Shown here: positions 24,501-34,522 of the stretch, one piece after another | How positions within the stretch are numbered: position 1 is the first letter of the stretch | How the letters are laid out: the number at the start of each line of letters is the position of its first letter | Source: Chondrosia reniformis | Taxonomy: Eukaryota; Porifera; Demospongiae; Chondrillida; Chondrillidae | DNA: 64,000 nucleotides | NCBI GenBank assembly: GCA_947172415.1 | Contig: OX359193.1 | Span: forward strand, 6,442,501-6,506,500 | Direction: 5' to 3' | Program-made: the position numbers and the translations under genes | Notes under the pieces: model-generated | Database searches by the model: none | Told to the model about the DNA's origin: nothing | The model's input: the letters and a program-made list of their open reading frames with translations, nothing else

Positions 24501-27500
24501 GGTTTTAACTTCAACCAAAGTTTTGGCACACTATGACCCTAAATTGCCTTTAAAATTGGCAGCAGATGCTTCTGCATATGGCGTAGGTGCTGTAATTTCT
24601 CACCAGTATCCTGATGGAACAGAGAGGCCAATCGCTTTTGCATCCCGTACATTATCTCCTAGTGAGAGGAATTATGCACAACTTGAGAAAGAGGCCTTGG
24701 CCTTAGTATTTGGAGTTAAGAAATTCCACAAATACATCTATGGTCGTGTGTTTATCTTGGTCACAGACCACAAGCCATTGACCACAATTTTGCATCCGGG
24801 AAAAAGTATTCCTCCTCTAGCTGCATCCAGAATTCAGCGTTGGGCTACTATTCTGTCCACATACAACTATCAAATTGAGTTCCGCCGCACACAGCATCAT
24901 GGCAATGCTGATGGATTATCTCGTCTACCATTGAGCAGTCAGCTTGGAGGAGAGGAGAGCATGGAAGCTGTGCAGGCTACATGTTTCCATGTAGGTCAAA
25001 TGAATGCACTTCCTGTAACAGCGTCACAAATTGAAGCAGAAACTAGAAAAGACATCGTTCTTAGTCAAGTACTTAGATTCACCAAAAATGGCTGGCCTGG
25101 AAAGGAGAAGCTACAACAATCCCTGCAGCCTTATTGGACAAGACAGCAAGAGCTAACCTTGGAAGGAAGCTGTCTATTGTGGGGAACCAGAGTTGTGGTA
25201 CCAAAGAAATTTCGAGAACGGGTGTTGTTAGAGTTGCACCGGGAACATACTGGAATGTTTAGGATGAAGGCTATTGCACGTAGCTATTTTTGGTGGCCTA
25301 CCTTGGACAAGGATATAGAGGCAATGGTCCGAGCTTGTGTATCTTGTCAATCTGTGAAGGGTGCCCCACAGAAAGCACCTTTGCATCCATGGATTTGGCC
25401 CACTAAGCCCTGGCAGCGCATTCACATTGATTTTGCTGGGCCATTTCAGGGTAAGATGTTTTTCCTGCTAGTAGATGCACATTCCAAGTGGCCAGAAATT
25501 TACGAAATGACATCTACTACATCAGTCAGGACTATTGAACTTTTGCGTCATCTTTTTGCTGCATATGGTCTACCCGAACAAGTAGTATCTGATAATGGTC
25601 CACAGTTTATTTCTGGTGAATTCGAGAAGTTCATGAAGAACAATGGCATAAAGCATATCCGGACTGCCCCATACCATCCTGCATCTAATGGAGCTGTTGA
25701 GAGATTGGTTCAGACTTTTAAACAAGGATTGAAGGCTATGGGAAACAATGGCCTGACAAGTCAACACAACCTAGACAATTTCTTGATAACCTACCGTAGT
25801 ACTCCTCATAGCACTACTGGAGAAACTCCAAGCAAGTTATTTCTTGGAAGACAGTTTCGTACTAGATTTAGTCTGATGGTCCCTGACATAGGCAATCATG
25901 TGCGAGACAGACAAGCGACACAGAAACAGCATCATGATGCGAGATCTCGATCACGTGAGTTCCAGTTGGGTTCCAAGGTTACGGTTAAAGATTCACGCAA
26001 TCCCTCAAGATGGCTACCGGGAGTTGTCCTCAAACAAAAAGGTCCTTTATCATACCTAATAAGGTTGGACACTGGTCAAATCTGGAGAAAGCACGTTGAT
26101 CATATTAAGCAGATTGATGTTGATATCCCTGAGGATTCCCCAGAAATTGTACAACCACCTAGCGTGATTAGTGCTCCATTTCCTCATACAACATGTGCTT
26201 TAGACGGATCCTCCACTACCCAGAATGTCTCTGAGGAATCTGTAGAAGCATCGATCCCTCCAGAGACTAGACGTTATCCGGTCAGGCAACGTAAGCCTGT
26301 AGACAAACTGATTTACTACCAGTAACTGATTATGTATGTGTTAGTTTTACTTTATCCTCTTCTATGTATGGTTTTAGAGGAGAGGAGTGTAGTGTATCTT
26401 CACATTATTCATAGTCATTTAGTTATTGTTACTTATTCATTAACTCTAACTGGTTTTAGCCAGTGTAGCACATGTTGTGTATTCATTCTTGATTCTGATT
26501 ATTAAGTGAAGTAGTGACCGTGTGGCGCCGTTCTGGGGTGATCCCTAGCATTCACAGTTTCAATATATATTTAAACCCAGAGACATTACATTATCATTGT
26601 GTAGGACGTGTCCCCCCAGGATATTATTCACAGGGGGGACACGATTCACTCCGACAATGTTCATTCTCTCTATATCCAACATCATGTATGGACTTGTAAC
26701 AGGCCTAGGTCAAAACGACCAACTATTTAATCTCCTGCTACTGATGGAGCTCAATTGTAATCAGATTCATGAGTGCACCTTTACCCCGACACATTTTGCC
26801 ATAGCAGCAGGTGATATAATATGTCATGTATTATAACACATATTAATTATATATTTTGTAGTTTAAATCGCTGCCTCCTAGCTTTCCCTTAAGACAAAAG
26901 GTGAAATCAGACTTTCAGGTGAAGATTCCTAAATGCCCTAGTAAGTTGTCTTATAGGAGCTGTTATTACAATTAGCTTCTTAATATAAAACATACACTTC
27001 TAGTAGTGTACGTATATACTGAATGGTACTAGAATGGATGGTTAGCTTAGTTAATGATATTTCATGCATTCATACTTATTTTGGACTTTGACCCGCCATT
27101 AAAGAGGGAAATCATCAATTCCTGAGAAAGCAAGGCCATGCAATGCTTTGCCAGTGAAGTGCAATTGCCATAGTAACATTTCATTTAATGTTTCCCCTTT
27201 ATACTTATACTGCCTGCAAATAAAGTACGTTAGTAGTTAGTCACTAATCACACTAATTATAGTCACAAGCTCTAATCAGAGACCCAGCCCTTTCCAGTGG
27301 GACGGGCCATCTTAAACATGTGGTGACCAGCTAGCAATATAAATGTATAGTACTTCATATTTAAATATATTGTAATTGAGAACAAGTATATAAGTGCCTA
27401 ATATATATATGTTTGTGTACACATAGATACTGAACTCACAATTATGGTCGTGGGTTGTACAGGAAGGGGTAAGACTACATTCTGCAATTTCCTATTAAAG

Positions 27501-28592
27501 CATGCCAAGAAGGAAGACCAATCTGTCATTGAGAGCTCCTCTTTTAACCGTTGGGAAGAGACTGCATCAGTTCACAGCTGTGCACAGATGCATACTTTTG
27601 AGGATGATATTGAAAAGAAAAAACTGAAGATAATTGATACTCCAGGCTACTTGGCAACTTGGAATCAGAGGGGACAGGATAATGATAAATTCAAACAAGA
27701 CAGAGAAATGATGATAAAGGAGATTTCTAAAGCTCTTACTTTTGCATTTAAGGGTGTGGATGCAATTTTGGTCACCCTTGTAGCGGCCCAAAGGATGACC
27801 AAGGAAGAGAGCTTAATGGCAGATTTCCTTACTGAAATGAAATTATGGGATCATTGCATCCTTCTCTTCACCCATGGAAGGAGAGTAGGGGATACTGAAG
27901 AAATGCAATACAAAGATTTTTATGAGTACATTCAATCAGATAAGTTAGCCAAGGATTGTCCAGTACTGAAGACATATTATGAGCTTGCCAAAAGGCGCTT
28001 CCTGATTGTAGAGTCTGTTGATCAAGCCAATGATCCTATATATCACAGGAGTAAACTTGATGAATTATACGGAGCAATTGCAGTGACAAAGGAGGCTAAT
28101 AAAAACATTCCATTTACCCACCCATTATTTGAAACTGCCAAGGAAGCCTTTGAACTAAGGTTGAGCAAATATCAAATAGAAAAAGAACAACAGAAAGTCA
28201 TGGACTTACTTCATGCACTAAATCAAACAAACCAACCGGAAGTAACGGGGAATGGCAATGCTGGAGTTAATGAACATAATGAGGAATCAGAATTTAGTGA
28301 AACTGCAAAGATCCTCTACAAATATCTTAAGGGTAATGAAGAAGATCCTGGAAAGGTTGTGGAAACCTTGCGGAATGAAAAGAGACGGATTACAGAGGCA
28401 AAACAGAAAGTGCAAGATTTGCGTAATGAGCTGGTGCAAGGCAAGAAAACTGAGAGAGATGTTGCTAAAAAGCTAGACGTGGTAATCAGTGGACTGTCTC
28501 AGTCAGTAGAGACTCCACAACAACCAGCAGCTGGTGAGCAAATTGAAGAGAAGCCACCTGCAGCTGGCCGTAGATTATGTACTCTTCTTTAA
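21593..28592 (+). CDS. AIG1/GIMAP-like GTPase with C-terminal CaaL box
   Basis: Three exons: 21593-21637 (MAQSMLDENESVEAE), 26862-26940 (FKSLPPSFPLRQ...) and 27427-28592, phase-matched, giving 429 residues. The GTPase core follows: G1 VVGCTGRGKTTF, G3 KIIDTPGYL, and a TH-type G4 region (CILLFTHGRRVGD), fitting the AIG1/GIMAP-type septin-related GTPases. After it comes a long helical, Lys/Glu-rich, coiled-coil-prone tail and the terminus RRLCTLL, a CaaX box with Leu at the end, predicting geranylgeranylation and membrane anchoring. GIMAP-like proteins act in immune or stress signalling; the role here is inferred. Intron 1 (5.2 kb) is long because a Ty3/gypsy element lies inside it. Exon 1 is short, and its use rests on a good ATG and GTATGT donor. 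Confidence 0.8.
22158..22360 (+). repeat. 5' LTR of the Ty3/gypsy element
   Basis: Starts TGTAGTGTATC and ends GAGACATTACA. It is identical to the 3' LTR except at position 22178. Confidence 0.97.
22380..23528 (+). CDS. Retrotransposon Gag plus aspartic protease start
   Basis: The frame is open from inside the LTR. The ATG at 22380, 19 bp after the LTR, is the likely start, giving about 382 residues. The order is a helical capsid-like region, two CCHC zinc knuckles (CYRCGSPKHKANTC and CHSCHKLGHLAKVC), and a retropepsin motif VDTGAARSVMS. The frame closes at 23528 shortly after the protease core, while the Pol frame begins in the plus-one register. Confidence 0.9.
   Translation: MATIGSIQEFQPEVETIDSYLERVKVFTLANGIKEEKRVAVLLSVIGGKVYGLLRNLVAPATVSEQSYQELTATLKAHFDPKPIVIAERFHFHRRVQAMGESISEYVAELKRLANNCQFGQYLDEALRDRLVCGMRSQSTQKRLLAEADLTFSKALAVALSVEAAEKNTQQLNGCESLAQTVSYQSAYMRSQVKGRGNPRKPPAVNSGNPQGKQQCYRCGSPKHKANTCKFKDTVCHSCHKLGHLAKVCRSKRSSSSQAAQNRLAEEILVEEPGETELLPLFRLGKKGTSPIVIDVNINGKMVTMEVDTGAARSVMSEVLAKQLFPNLPMKETSVVLHTYSAEALQVFGELPTKVAYGNQVKELSLLRLVGTPTLGLGANRQ
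23488..26325 (+). CDS. Retrotransposon Pol: reverse transcriptase, RNase H, integrase
   Basis: A 945-residue frame overlaps gag by 41 nt in another register. Visible domains are RT with the YLDD catalytic box near residue 211, RNase H (ADASAYGVGAV, EKEALALVFG, TDHKPL), and integrase with an HHCC zinc motif (H..H..C..C around LHREHTGMF and CVSCQ) and a D,D-35-E core (HIDFAGPF, VVSDNGPQF, NGAVERL). A GPY/F-like end (RWLPGVVLKQKGPLSY) follows. The sequence joining protease to RT looks shorter than usual, so the overlap may be a small deletion with frame change rather than programmed frameshifting. The rest is intact. Confidence 0.92.
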   Translation: MAHLRLDWEQIASNINVVRKEASGKLPILLKQHQEVFKEGLGTVSQLKASLSLREDVQPKFFRPRSVPFAIKEAVGKEIERLERAGILEKVDHSEWAAPIVPVPKKDGKIRICGDYKVTINPYLKVDQHPLPTPEEIFATLAGGKKFTKLDLSQAYQQILLDDSAKKLITINTHLGLYHYTRLPFGVSSAPAIFQRTMDIVLQGLPRVMCYLDDILITGANDTEHLSNLAAVLNRLQSYGFRLKVGKCAFMADSVEYLGHTVDANGLHATSDKLKAITDAPTPKNMTELRSFLGLLNYYGRFIPNLATMLHPLNQLLRKDVKWVWTKECTQAFQRAKQVLTSTKVLAHYDPKLPLKLAADASAYGVGAVISHQYPDGTERPIAFASRTLSPSERNYAQLEKEALALVFGVKKFHKYIYGRVFILVTDHKPLTTILHPGKSIPPLAASRIQRWATILSTYNYQIEFRRTQHHGNADGLSRLPLSSQLGGEESMEAVQATCFHVGQMNALPVTASQIEAETRKDIVLSQVLRFTKNGWPGKEKLQQSLQPYWTRQQELTLEGSCLLWGTRVVVPKKFRERVLLELHREHTGMFRMKAIARSYFWWPTLDKDIEAMVRACVSCQSVKGAPQKAPLHPWIWPTKPWQRIHIDFAGPFQGKMFFLLVDAHSKWPEIYEMTSTTSVRTIELLRHLFAAYGLPEQVVSDNGPQFISGEFEKFMKNNGIKHIRTAPYHPASNGAVERLVQTFKQGLKAMGNNGLTSQHNLDNFLITYRSTPHSTTGETPSKLFLGRQFRTRFSLMVPDIGNHVRDRQATQKQHHDARSRSREFQLGSKVTVKDSRNPSRWLPGVVLKQKGPLSYLIRLDTGQIWRKHVDHIKQIDVDIPEDSPEIVQPPSVISAPFPHTTCALDGSSTTQNVSEESVEASIPPETRRYPVRQRKPVDKLIYYQ
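26388..26590 (+). repeat. 3' LTR of the Ty3/gypsy element
   Basis: Same 203 bp as the 5' LTR, with one substitution. It is followed directly by the second TTATC target-site copy. Confidence 0.97.
26607..26644. repeat. Short C/G-rich hairpin
   Basis: CGTGTCCCCCC and GGGGGGACACG form an 11-bp perfect stem around a loop of about 15 bases, 12 bp beyond the retrotransposon target duplication. It may be a MITE end or an extruding palindrome in intron 1 of the GTPase gene. Confidence 0.7.
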
Positions 28593-29448
28593 AATAATAT
28601 GTCGAACTTTATAGGTTTATAGTTTGTTCAGTAGTTGAATATAGCTCTAAAACGTTTGACATGTTTAATTGATTTGTTACAGTTTTATAATGGTTTTTGT
28701 AATAGTTTGCTGATGAATCATACATAATTGTGAATCAGTTAACAATCCCCTTTTTGTTATTTGAGTGATATGTATGGTGAAATATATATAAGGAAATTTC
28801 AATGTTCATTAAACTTTCCAAAACTCATGATCATGCTCTATATAATAGATGTCTGTGAATGCTGACATCAAGTATTAGCTGCATATATATATATATCTTT
28901 CGATTCAACACTAAATGTAGATTAATTAATGTACTGGTATATGTACGTACATGACTTAGGTATATGTATATATGGGTGGTGGCGCCATGGGTATTTTGAA
29001 TTCACCTGGGTTGTGATATATGAGTTATATAGTAGGTATAAAATTTAATTGCCACATGATATACCATACAAACTGTAAAGTATATATAGCTTAAGATCAT
29101 GTTGCTATTGTTCAATACATATAGCTATAGGACTTTTCCATTTTTAAGTTTTATATATAACTTACACTGGGTATCAGAGAGTATGGCAGTCTCTAAGTCG
29201 GGATGTAATATATATAATATAGCATCATTATATATAAATGCATACATGTATATATAATTTTGGACTTTGTGTAGCATTAATATAATGTACATTTAGTCTG
29301 TGCATTTGAACAACATATATTCAGACTTATAATAGTTGTATATATAAAGATATATAGTCAGAAACATCATGCAGTGATCCCATGCAAATTGTGCATATTA
29401 CATAGCACACAAAATACATGCAGTTTGTTTTTCCTATATGCACAAGGA
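28593..29448. other. AT-rich intergenic stretch between convergent genes
   Basis: 3' flanks of the GTPase gene (+) and the receptor kinase gene (-). Rich in TATATA runs; no exon, RNA gene or clear repeat recognised. Confidence 0.6.
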
Positions 29449-32400
29449 TCACTGGCAGTACATATACTGCAGTTCGGAATAGAGCTCCTTGGAATCTAAA
29501 AGTGATTGACCAAGTACTCCTGTCTCCAGAGAAGTCTGCAATATGTCATTTATATCTCCAGACAACAGTTTTGAAATATCTGAAAAGGGTGGTCTTCTAT
29601 GACTGTCAGGATTCCTACAAAAAGGTTTATTTGCATGTGAAGATCTAGCAAAATCAATTGTGCAAGTGGCCATATGTATAAACATGTATGAATAATCTAA
29701 AGTATACAGAACCCTATAGATATATATAGATATGGCTGATATATATGCATGCCACAACTAACCAACACAGTACCATAATCTCATAGATCTTCTTTGGACA
29801 ACCAGAGGGGGATGGTTGACAATAGCCAGTATCCAAGACACTAATAATCTGACACAATATTTTTTAATTAATTCATATAAGCACTAAATTTACATGCCTA
29901 ATAATGAGTCACCATGAAATATACTAACATGCATATGCATGTCAGAACCTATAGCTATATATGAAAAATATAGAAAACTACATGTACAGTTACTACATAC
30001 CCTATATAGATAAACAAGAAGTTCAATGCTATATGGGTTTATAAGTCTCATAAATATGTTGTATTGTTTGCTTCAATTTTAGTATATTATATTAAGCTTA
30101 ATTGATATAGAAAAATTATATTATTAACTGAAATTCAGTTTATTTGTGTATTACTATAGCTCAATTCATTTATTCTGTATTCATGCGAATCATGCAGCTT
30201 TCATTCAAAGAACAATGAAAGGATTTCTAATGTTAAAACAAAAAATAGAAACTATAGCTTTATAAACTTTCAGGACATAGGCCTCAACATACGTATACAC
30301 TAACTGTATGAAGTATTTGTCCTAGTTGCGTTCATTATGGCACACATCAACTAATGTCACACTTCCCTTATTTACACTGGTTTGTATGAGCTCCTCATCA
30401 TTGTTGATGAAGACCTCTGGGTCAGTTGCTGATGCTCAATAAATCACTGGATTACCATACATGCACACTGTAATATATATACATTTCATGCATTCAATTA
30501 TAACCTCATCTGTATTCATATCTTCAAATGGTTTATGTCCAAGTGACCATATCTCAAACATCACCATTCCAAAGCTCCAAACATCACTTTTAGTAGAAAA
30601 TTTGTGATGCAAAAGTGCCTCTGGAGCTGTCCATTTTAGAGGAATCTGGCCTCCCTTAGGTTTGTAGTAGTAGTCCTTATCCATGTCATGTGACATACCA
30701 AAATCAGCAACCTTTGTAATTAATTAATAATAATTAATATATAACGAGAACACATAATACTCAAAAACAGAAATACAGGTACAGTATAGCTGCATTGCAT
30801 GTGTATTGTTATGATGACTGGCCTTGCAATGGAGATGTTCATCAAGAAGGATATTTCTAGCAGCTAAATCACGGTGAATAAATCTCTTAGAAGAAAGGTA
30901 GATCATGCTTTCAGTTATTTCTTGACAAAATTGCAACAGTTTAGTAGGAAAAATATGATCAATATTCTCTCTATAAAAATAAGTATGTATATAGGGGCAT
31001 ATTTTATACACAATAATATAACACTGCAACATGTACAAATATATAGGACATCCAAAGGTTGTCAGATGGTTCAGTGTTATATATACATATTTATAGCACC
31101 ATCATGATCTTTGTGTGTAACCTATATAGAATTTCCTTAGTCCTTTTAAGGGTTTAGGCTATTATTCTGGTTATATTGTTAGCAAGTGTTGCTGTGGTGA
31201 TGAATTTGAATATTACCTATAGCATCCATCATATGCATGGAATCAATTAATCAATTTACAATAGTATATATGCATGGTATATATGCTCATATAAGCATAT
31301 AGATCATGCATGGATCACTGGGCATGTGCATGCATTGATCATGAGTCAAAAATATAATATGTTATATACATAATAGATGTGGATTAACTATCATGCAGTA
31401 ATTGCTTAAAAATATACTTGTGGACTTACTTGATTTTCAGCAGGTAATTCCTCAAATCACCAGTTTGCAAATATTCCATCACCATCATTGGCTGGACACA
31501 TGCAAACAGATCTAGAGTATTCTATATAGAGAGTCTAAATATTATAAATTTAGAGTGACTACGCAATGCCAAATTAAAGCACAATTAACCCCAAAATTGA
31601 CGAGATAATTGATTCAGAAGATCCACTATATGTTTATACCATATATATACATTTCTGGGCTATATACAGACATTTAAGCATACGTATATACATCTATATA
31701 CCCAACTCACTGAATTGATAGCAGTAACTACACCATACAATTTGATTATATTTGGATGATCAAATTGTCCCATTGTGGCGGCTTCACAAAGCAGTTTCAC
31801 TTTCTCTTCTTCAGTAGCATCATCTCTCATAACTTTCACAGCTACAGTGTATTTAGAAGAATTGTGTTTCCATTCTCCCTTATGGACTACTCCAAATTGT
31901 CCCTCTCCCAGCAGACAGCCAGTTGTAATGGAATCCAAAGGAATATGCATGTAATTTTCCTCTGAAATTTGATTACATACCCCTTCCAAGGTTCCTTGTG
32001 GTTCCTGAAATGGAGCTTCTCTCTGCTGGGATAACCAAAGTCATTCTATATTACCTTGAATGTTAATATAAATGGCCCTATATGCATAATTTCATAGATG
32101 TACGTAGGTATATGGCTGGAATTATATATATACAGATATATATCTATGTATATATGTAGGGATAAGTTGCATGCATTTGCTTACAGATAATAACAATAAG
32201 CTACTGTCCTCATACTCTGCAGAAGCTTCAGCAACAGTTGAATAAACAGTTTCGATATTAAACTGAGATCCAGCTGGTGCAGCTGTTGAGCTAGAAGGGT
32301 TGGTGCCAACATGATGATCTATATTAATATATATATACATATATGTATACAATTATACATGAGCTCAGGGTTCCATTAGACTGCATGTTAAACAATAATT

Positions 32401-34522
32401 TTATCATATTGCATTTAATATACTGGAAATCATATATGCTTAATTATTATAGATATAGTCAATCATCAACATATAAATGTTCTCAACATATACATAGTAC
32501 GTATGTTGGCAGAATAGAATAGTATATATATATATACATGCACGCATGGCACATGCATACAAGCCAAGGATTCACAGAAGATCAAGATAAAGATAAAGAA
32601 AAAGGCAAAGACTCCCAGGATCACTGATGAAGGGTGGAATTCCCAGAAACGGCTGTCTGACCCAGTAGAGAAGAAAATGAAAGAGACTCCTGTATCTTCA
32701 GCCAAAGCTCTCTTCAGGTTTAGCTATATAGTCCCTTATAGGCTTTTTTACAGAATAGGCATAGCATGTAGGAAAATGGTATTTTTCACGCATGTATAAC
32801 CTGTCTTGCTGTTAGAACAATTATTATAATGTTTTCTTCCAAAAGTAACCTCAACAGCTACTCTTCCTTGTCTGACGCCAACTGCCCAAACAATTAAACA
32901 GGATATGATCAAAACTACCAGAAGAATGACAAGAATAATGATGCAAACTGTAGACCCAATATTAGTTATATCTGATTGGCCATGTAATTTGCAAGTGGGC
33001 TCATTGATATTGTCACTGTCTATCTCCACATCATCAAAGCAAGCTACAATAAAAAGAGGTTTTCCCATGGAAACAGTCTGTATATATATAAAGGGCTGTT
33101 ATATACCCTTGGTTGCAAGTAATGCTGCTGCAAATTTGGTCACATTTGCACAAATAGTCTCTTGGACATCTTTCTTAGATTCTTTAGGAGATCCGTCAAT
33201 AACAAAAATTTCCAAGTAGCACCTAATATATATAATAATAATAATAAATTATCTCTATATATATCTATTATATCTATATATGTAAGTTAAGCCAGTCTAC
33301 TTAATGGAGTTAACAACTATGGGCACAAAAAATTTGATGTATATATACGTATATACCTTGAAAGCGAGTTAGGACCACTATATTTGTACATTCATGCATA
33401 TGGCTTCTGGCAAAAAAGCGCCTCTTGTATGTAAACAATATGATTTATGACAATTCATGTATACCTATATTGTCAACAAGTATATAACCCCATGTGGAAT
33501 TTTATCCTTAGTTTATTATATAGAAACGGAAATCATTTTATTAATTTAATTATTTAACAATTGACTTAATCCAAAGATCCTTGCACACATCTGCATGCAC
33601 CATGCACCCTATATTTGCTCTCGTTCTGATATTGACTATTAATTTACACCTTCAAAAAACATGCCATGGATTCAAGGAGCCAAGGATTCACAAAAGATCA
33701 AGAAAAAAGAGACAAAGATTTCAAGGGTCATGCACTGATGGATGGAATTCCCATGTAGAAACATCTATAGCTGTCTGGGCGGTGGAGCAAAAGAAGAAAG
33801 AGAAGACTCCTGTATATATCTTCATCCATGCAAAGCTATCTCCAGGTATAGGCTTTTTAATGTTTTACAGAGAATATATATATATAGGCATAGCATGTAG
33901 ACATAATTCATACATATATATATCATAACACTTACTCGACTACAGTAGACAATGGGCCATCATATTCTACCACATATTCCAAATAGTCACCTTCATTGTA
34001 AGATGCAGGCCTCCCAAAACTTTTTAATTGTCCACCATTTACTGTTTCCGTCGTTGAAGAAGAACCGATATGTATTAAATTTTTGTTAAATATTATAACT
34101 CTCATCTTAGGGCTTGTCTCGTGATTACAGGTTATAACATGTGTGATGTTCCCACTGCAGGTAAATCTTCTTTTTGTGATTATTTGCCACTGTTTCTTTG
34201 GCCACTTGGTACAAGGATCTATATAGTGGATCAAATTATAAAGACTTAAAGTAGTGATCTATATAGTGGATCAAATTATAAAGACTTAAAGTAGTGATCT
34301 ATATAGTGGATCAAATTATAAAGACTTAAAGTAGTGATCTATATAGTGGATCAAATTATAAAGACTTAAAGTAGTGATCTATATAGTGGATCAAATTATA
34401 AAGACTTAAAGTAATGATCTAGTAGGAAACTCACTCAAATCGTCCTGAATCCCACACGAAAATGACAAAAATAGCAATGCTAATTTTATCAAAAATAAAG
34501 GAGTAAATACCGAAGCTTGCAT
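29449..34522 (-). CDS. Receptor tyrosine kinase with unfamiliar ectodomain
   Basis: Eleven phase-matched exons: 34435-34522, 33936-34218, 33107-33222, 32801-33043, 32185-32318, 31711-32025, 31430-31491, 30823-30970, 30505-30711, 29763-29848, 29449-29614; 615 residues. It starts with a signal peptide (FLIKLALLFLSFSCG). A Cys-containing ectodomain of about 165 residues follows, with NIT and NVT glycosylation sites, which I cannot match to a known fold. Then come a TM helix (CIIILVILLVVLIISCLIVW), a Tyr-containing juxtamembrane region (ETVYSTV, EENYMHIP) and a complete kinase: LGEGQFGVVHKG, AVKVM lysine, HRDLAARN, VADFGM, activation-loop KDYYYKP, and PLKWTAPEAL, a tyrosine-kinase signature. All catalytic residues are present. 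The intron between exons 8 and 9 appears to use a GC donor. R2 repeats and a 40-bp minisatellite sit in its introns. Confidence 0.88.
32560..32792 (+). repeat. Dispersed repeat family R2, copy 2
   Basis: GGATTCACAGAAGATCAAG, AAAGACTCCCAGGATCACTG, ATGAAGGGTGGAATTCCCAG, AAACGGCTGTCTGACCCAGT, GGAGAAG-type, CTCCTGTATCTTCAGCCAAA and ATAGGCATAGCATGTAGG words are shared with the other R2 copies. It lies in intron 4 of the receptor kinase, antisense to it. Confidence 0.8.
33670..33905 (+). repeat. Dispersed repeat family R2, copy 3
   Basis: Same order of words as copy 2 (GGATTCACAAAAGATCAAGA, GATGGATGGAATTCCCATG, AGCTGTCTGGGCGGTGGAG, GACTCCTGTATATATCTTCA, ATAGGCATAGCATGTAG). It sits in intron 2 of the receptor kinase, about 1.1 kb from copy 2, so the pair may reflect local duplication. 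Confidence 0.75.
34216..34420. repeat. 40-bp minisatellite carrying a 3' splice site
   Basis: Five full identical 40-bp units beginning GATCTATATAGTGGATCAAA, plus a partial sixth. The leftmost unit includes the acceptor (minus strand ACTATATAG|ATC) and first bases of receptor-kinase exon 2, so the acceptor motif is repeated every 40 bp through intron 1. Confidence 0.95.

Larger units (their letters stand above)
22158..26590 (+). mobile_element. Ty3/gypsy LTR retrotransposon, nearly complete, in GTPase intron 1
   Basis: Two 203-bp LTRs (TG...CA) differ at one base (22178 G versus 26408 T). The element is flanked by a 5-bp target duplication TTATC at 22153-22157 and 26591-26595. A putative primer-binding region (TGGCGACGGGGGTGGGA) follows the 5' LTR after two or three bases, and a purine tract (GGTTTTAGAGGAGAGGAG) precedes the 3' LTR. 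Gag and Pol frames lie between. One LTR difference in 203 bp implies recent insertion. Confidence 0.97.

Noticed and set aside
32719-32800. R2 repeat overlapping receptor-kinase exon 4
   Set aside because: The similarity fades before 32801; the exon end is fixed by frame and by the donor GTTATA, so the repeat stays intronic.
34216-34420. Possible CRISPR-like array of 40-bp repeats
   Set aside because: Repeats are directly contiguous with no spacers, in a eukaryotic intron; it is a minisatellite.
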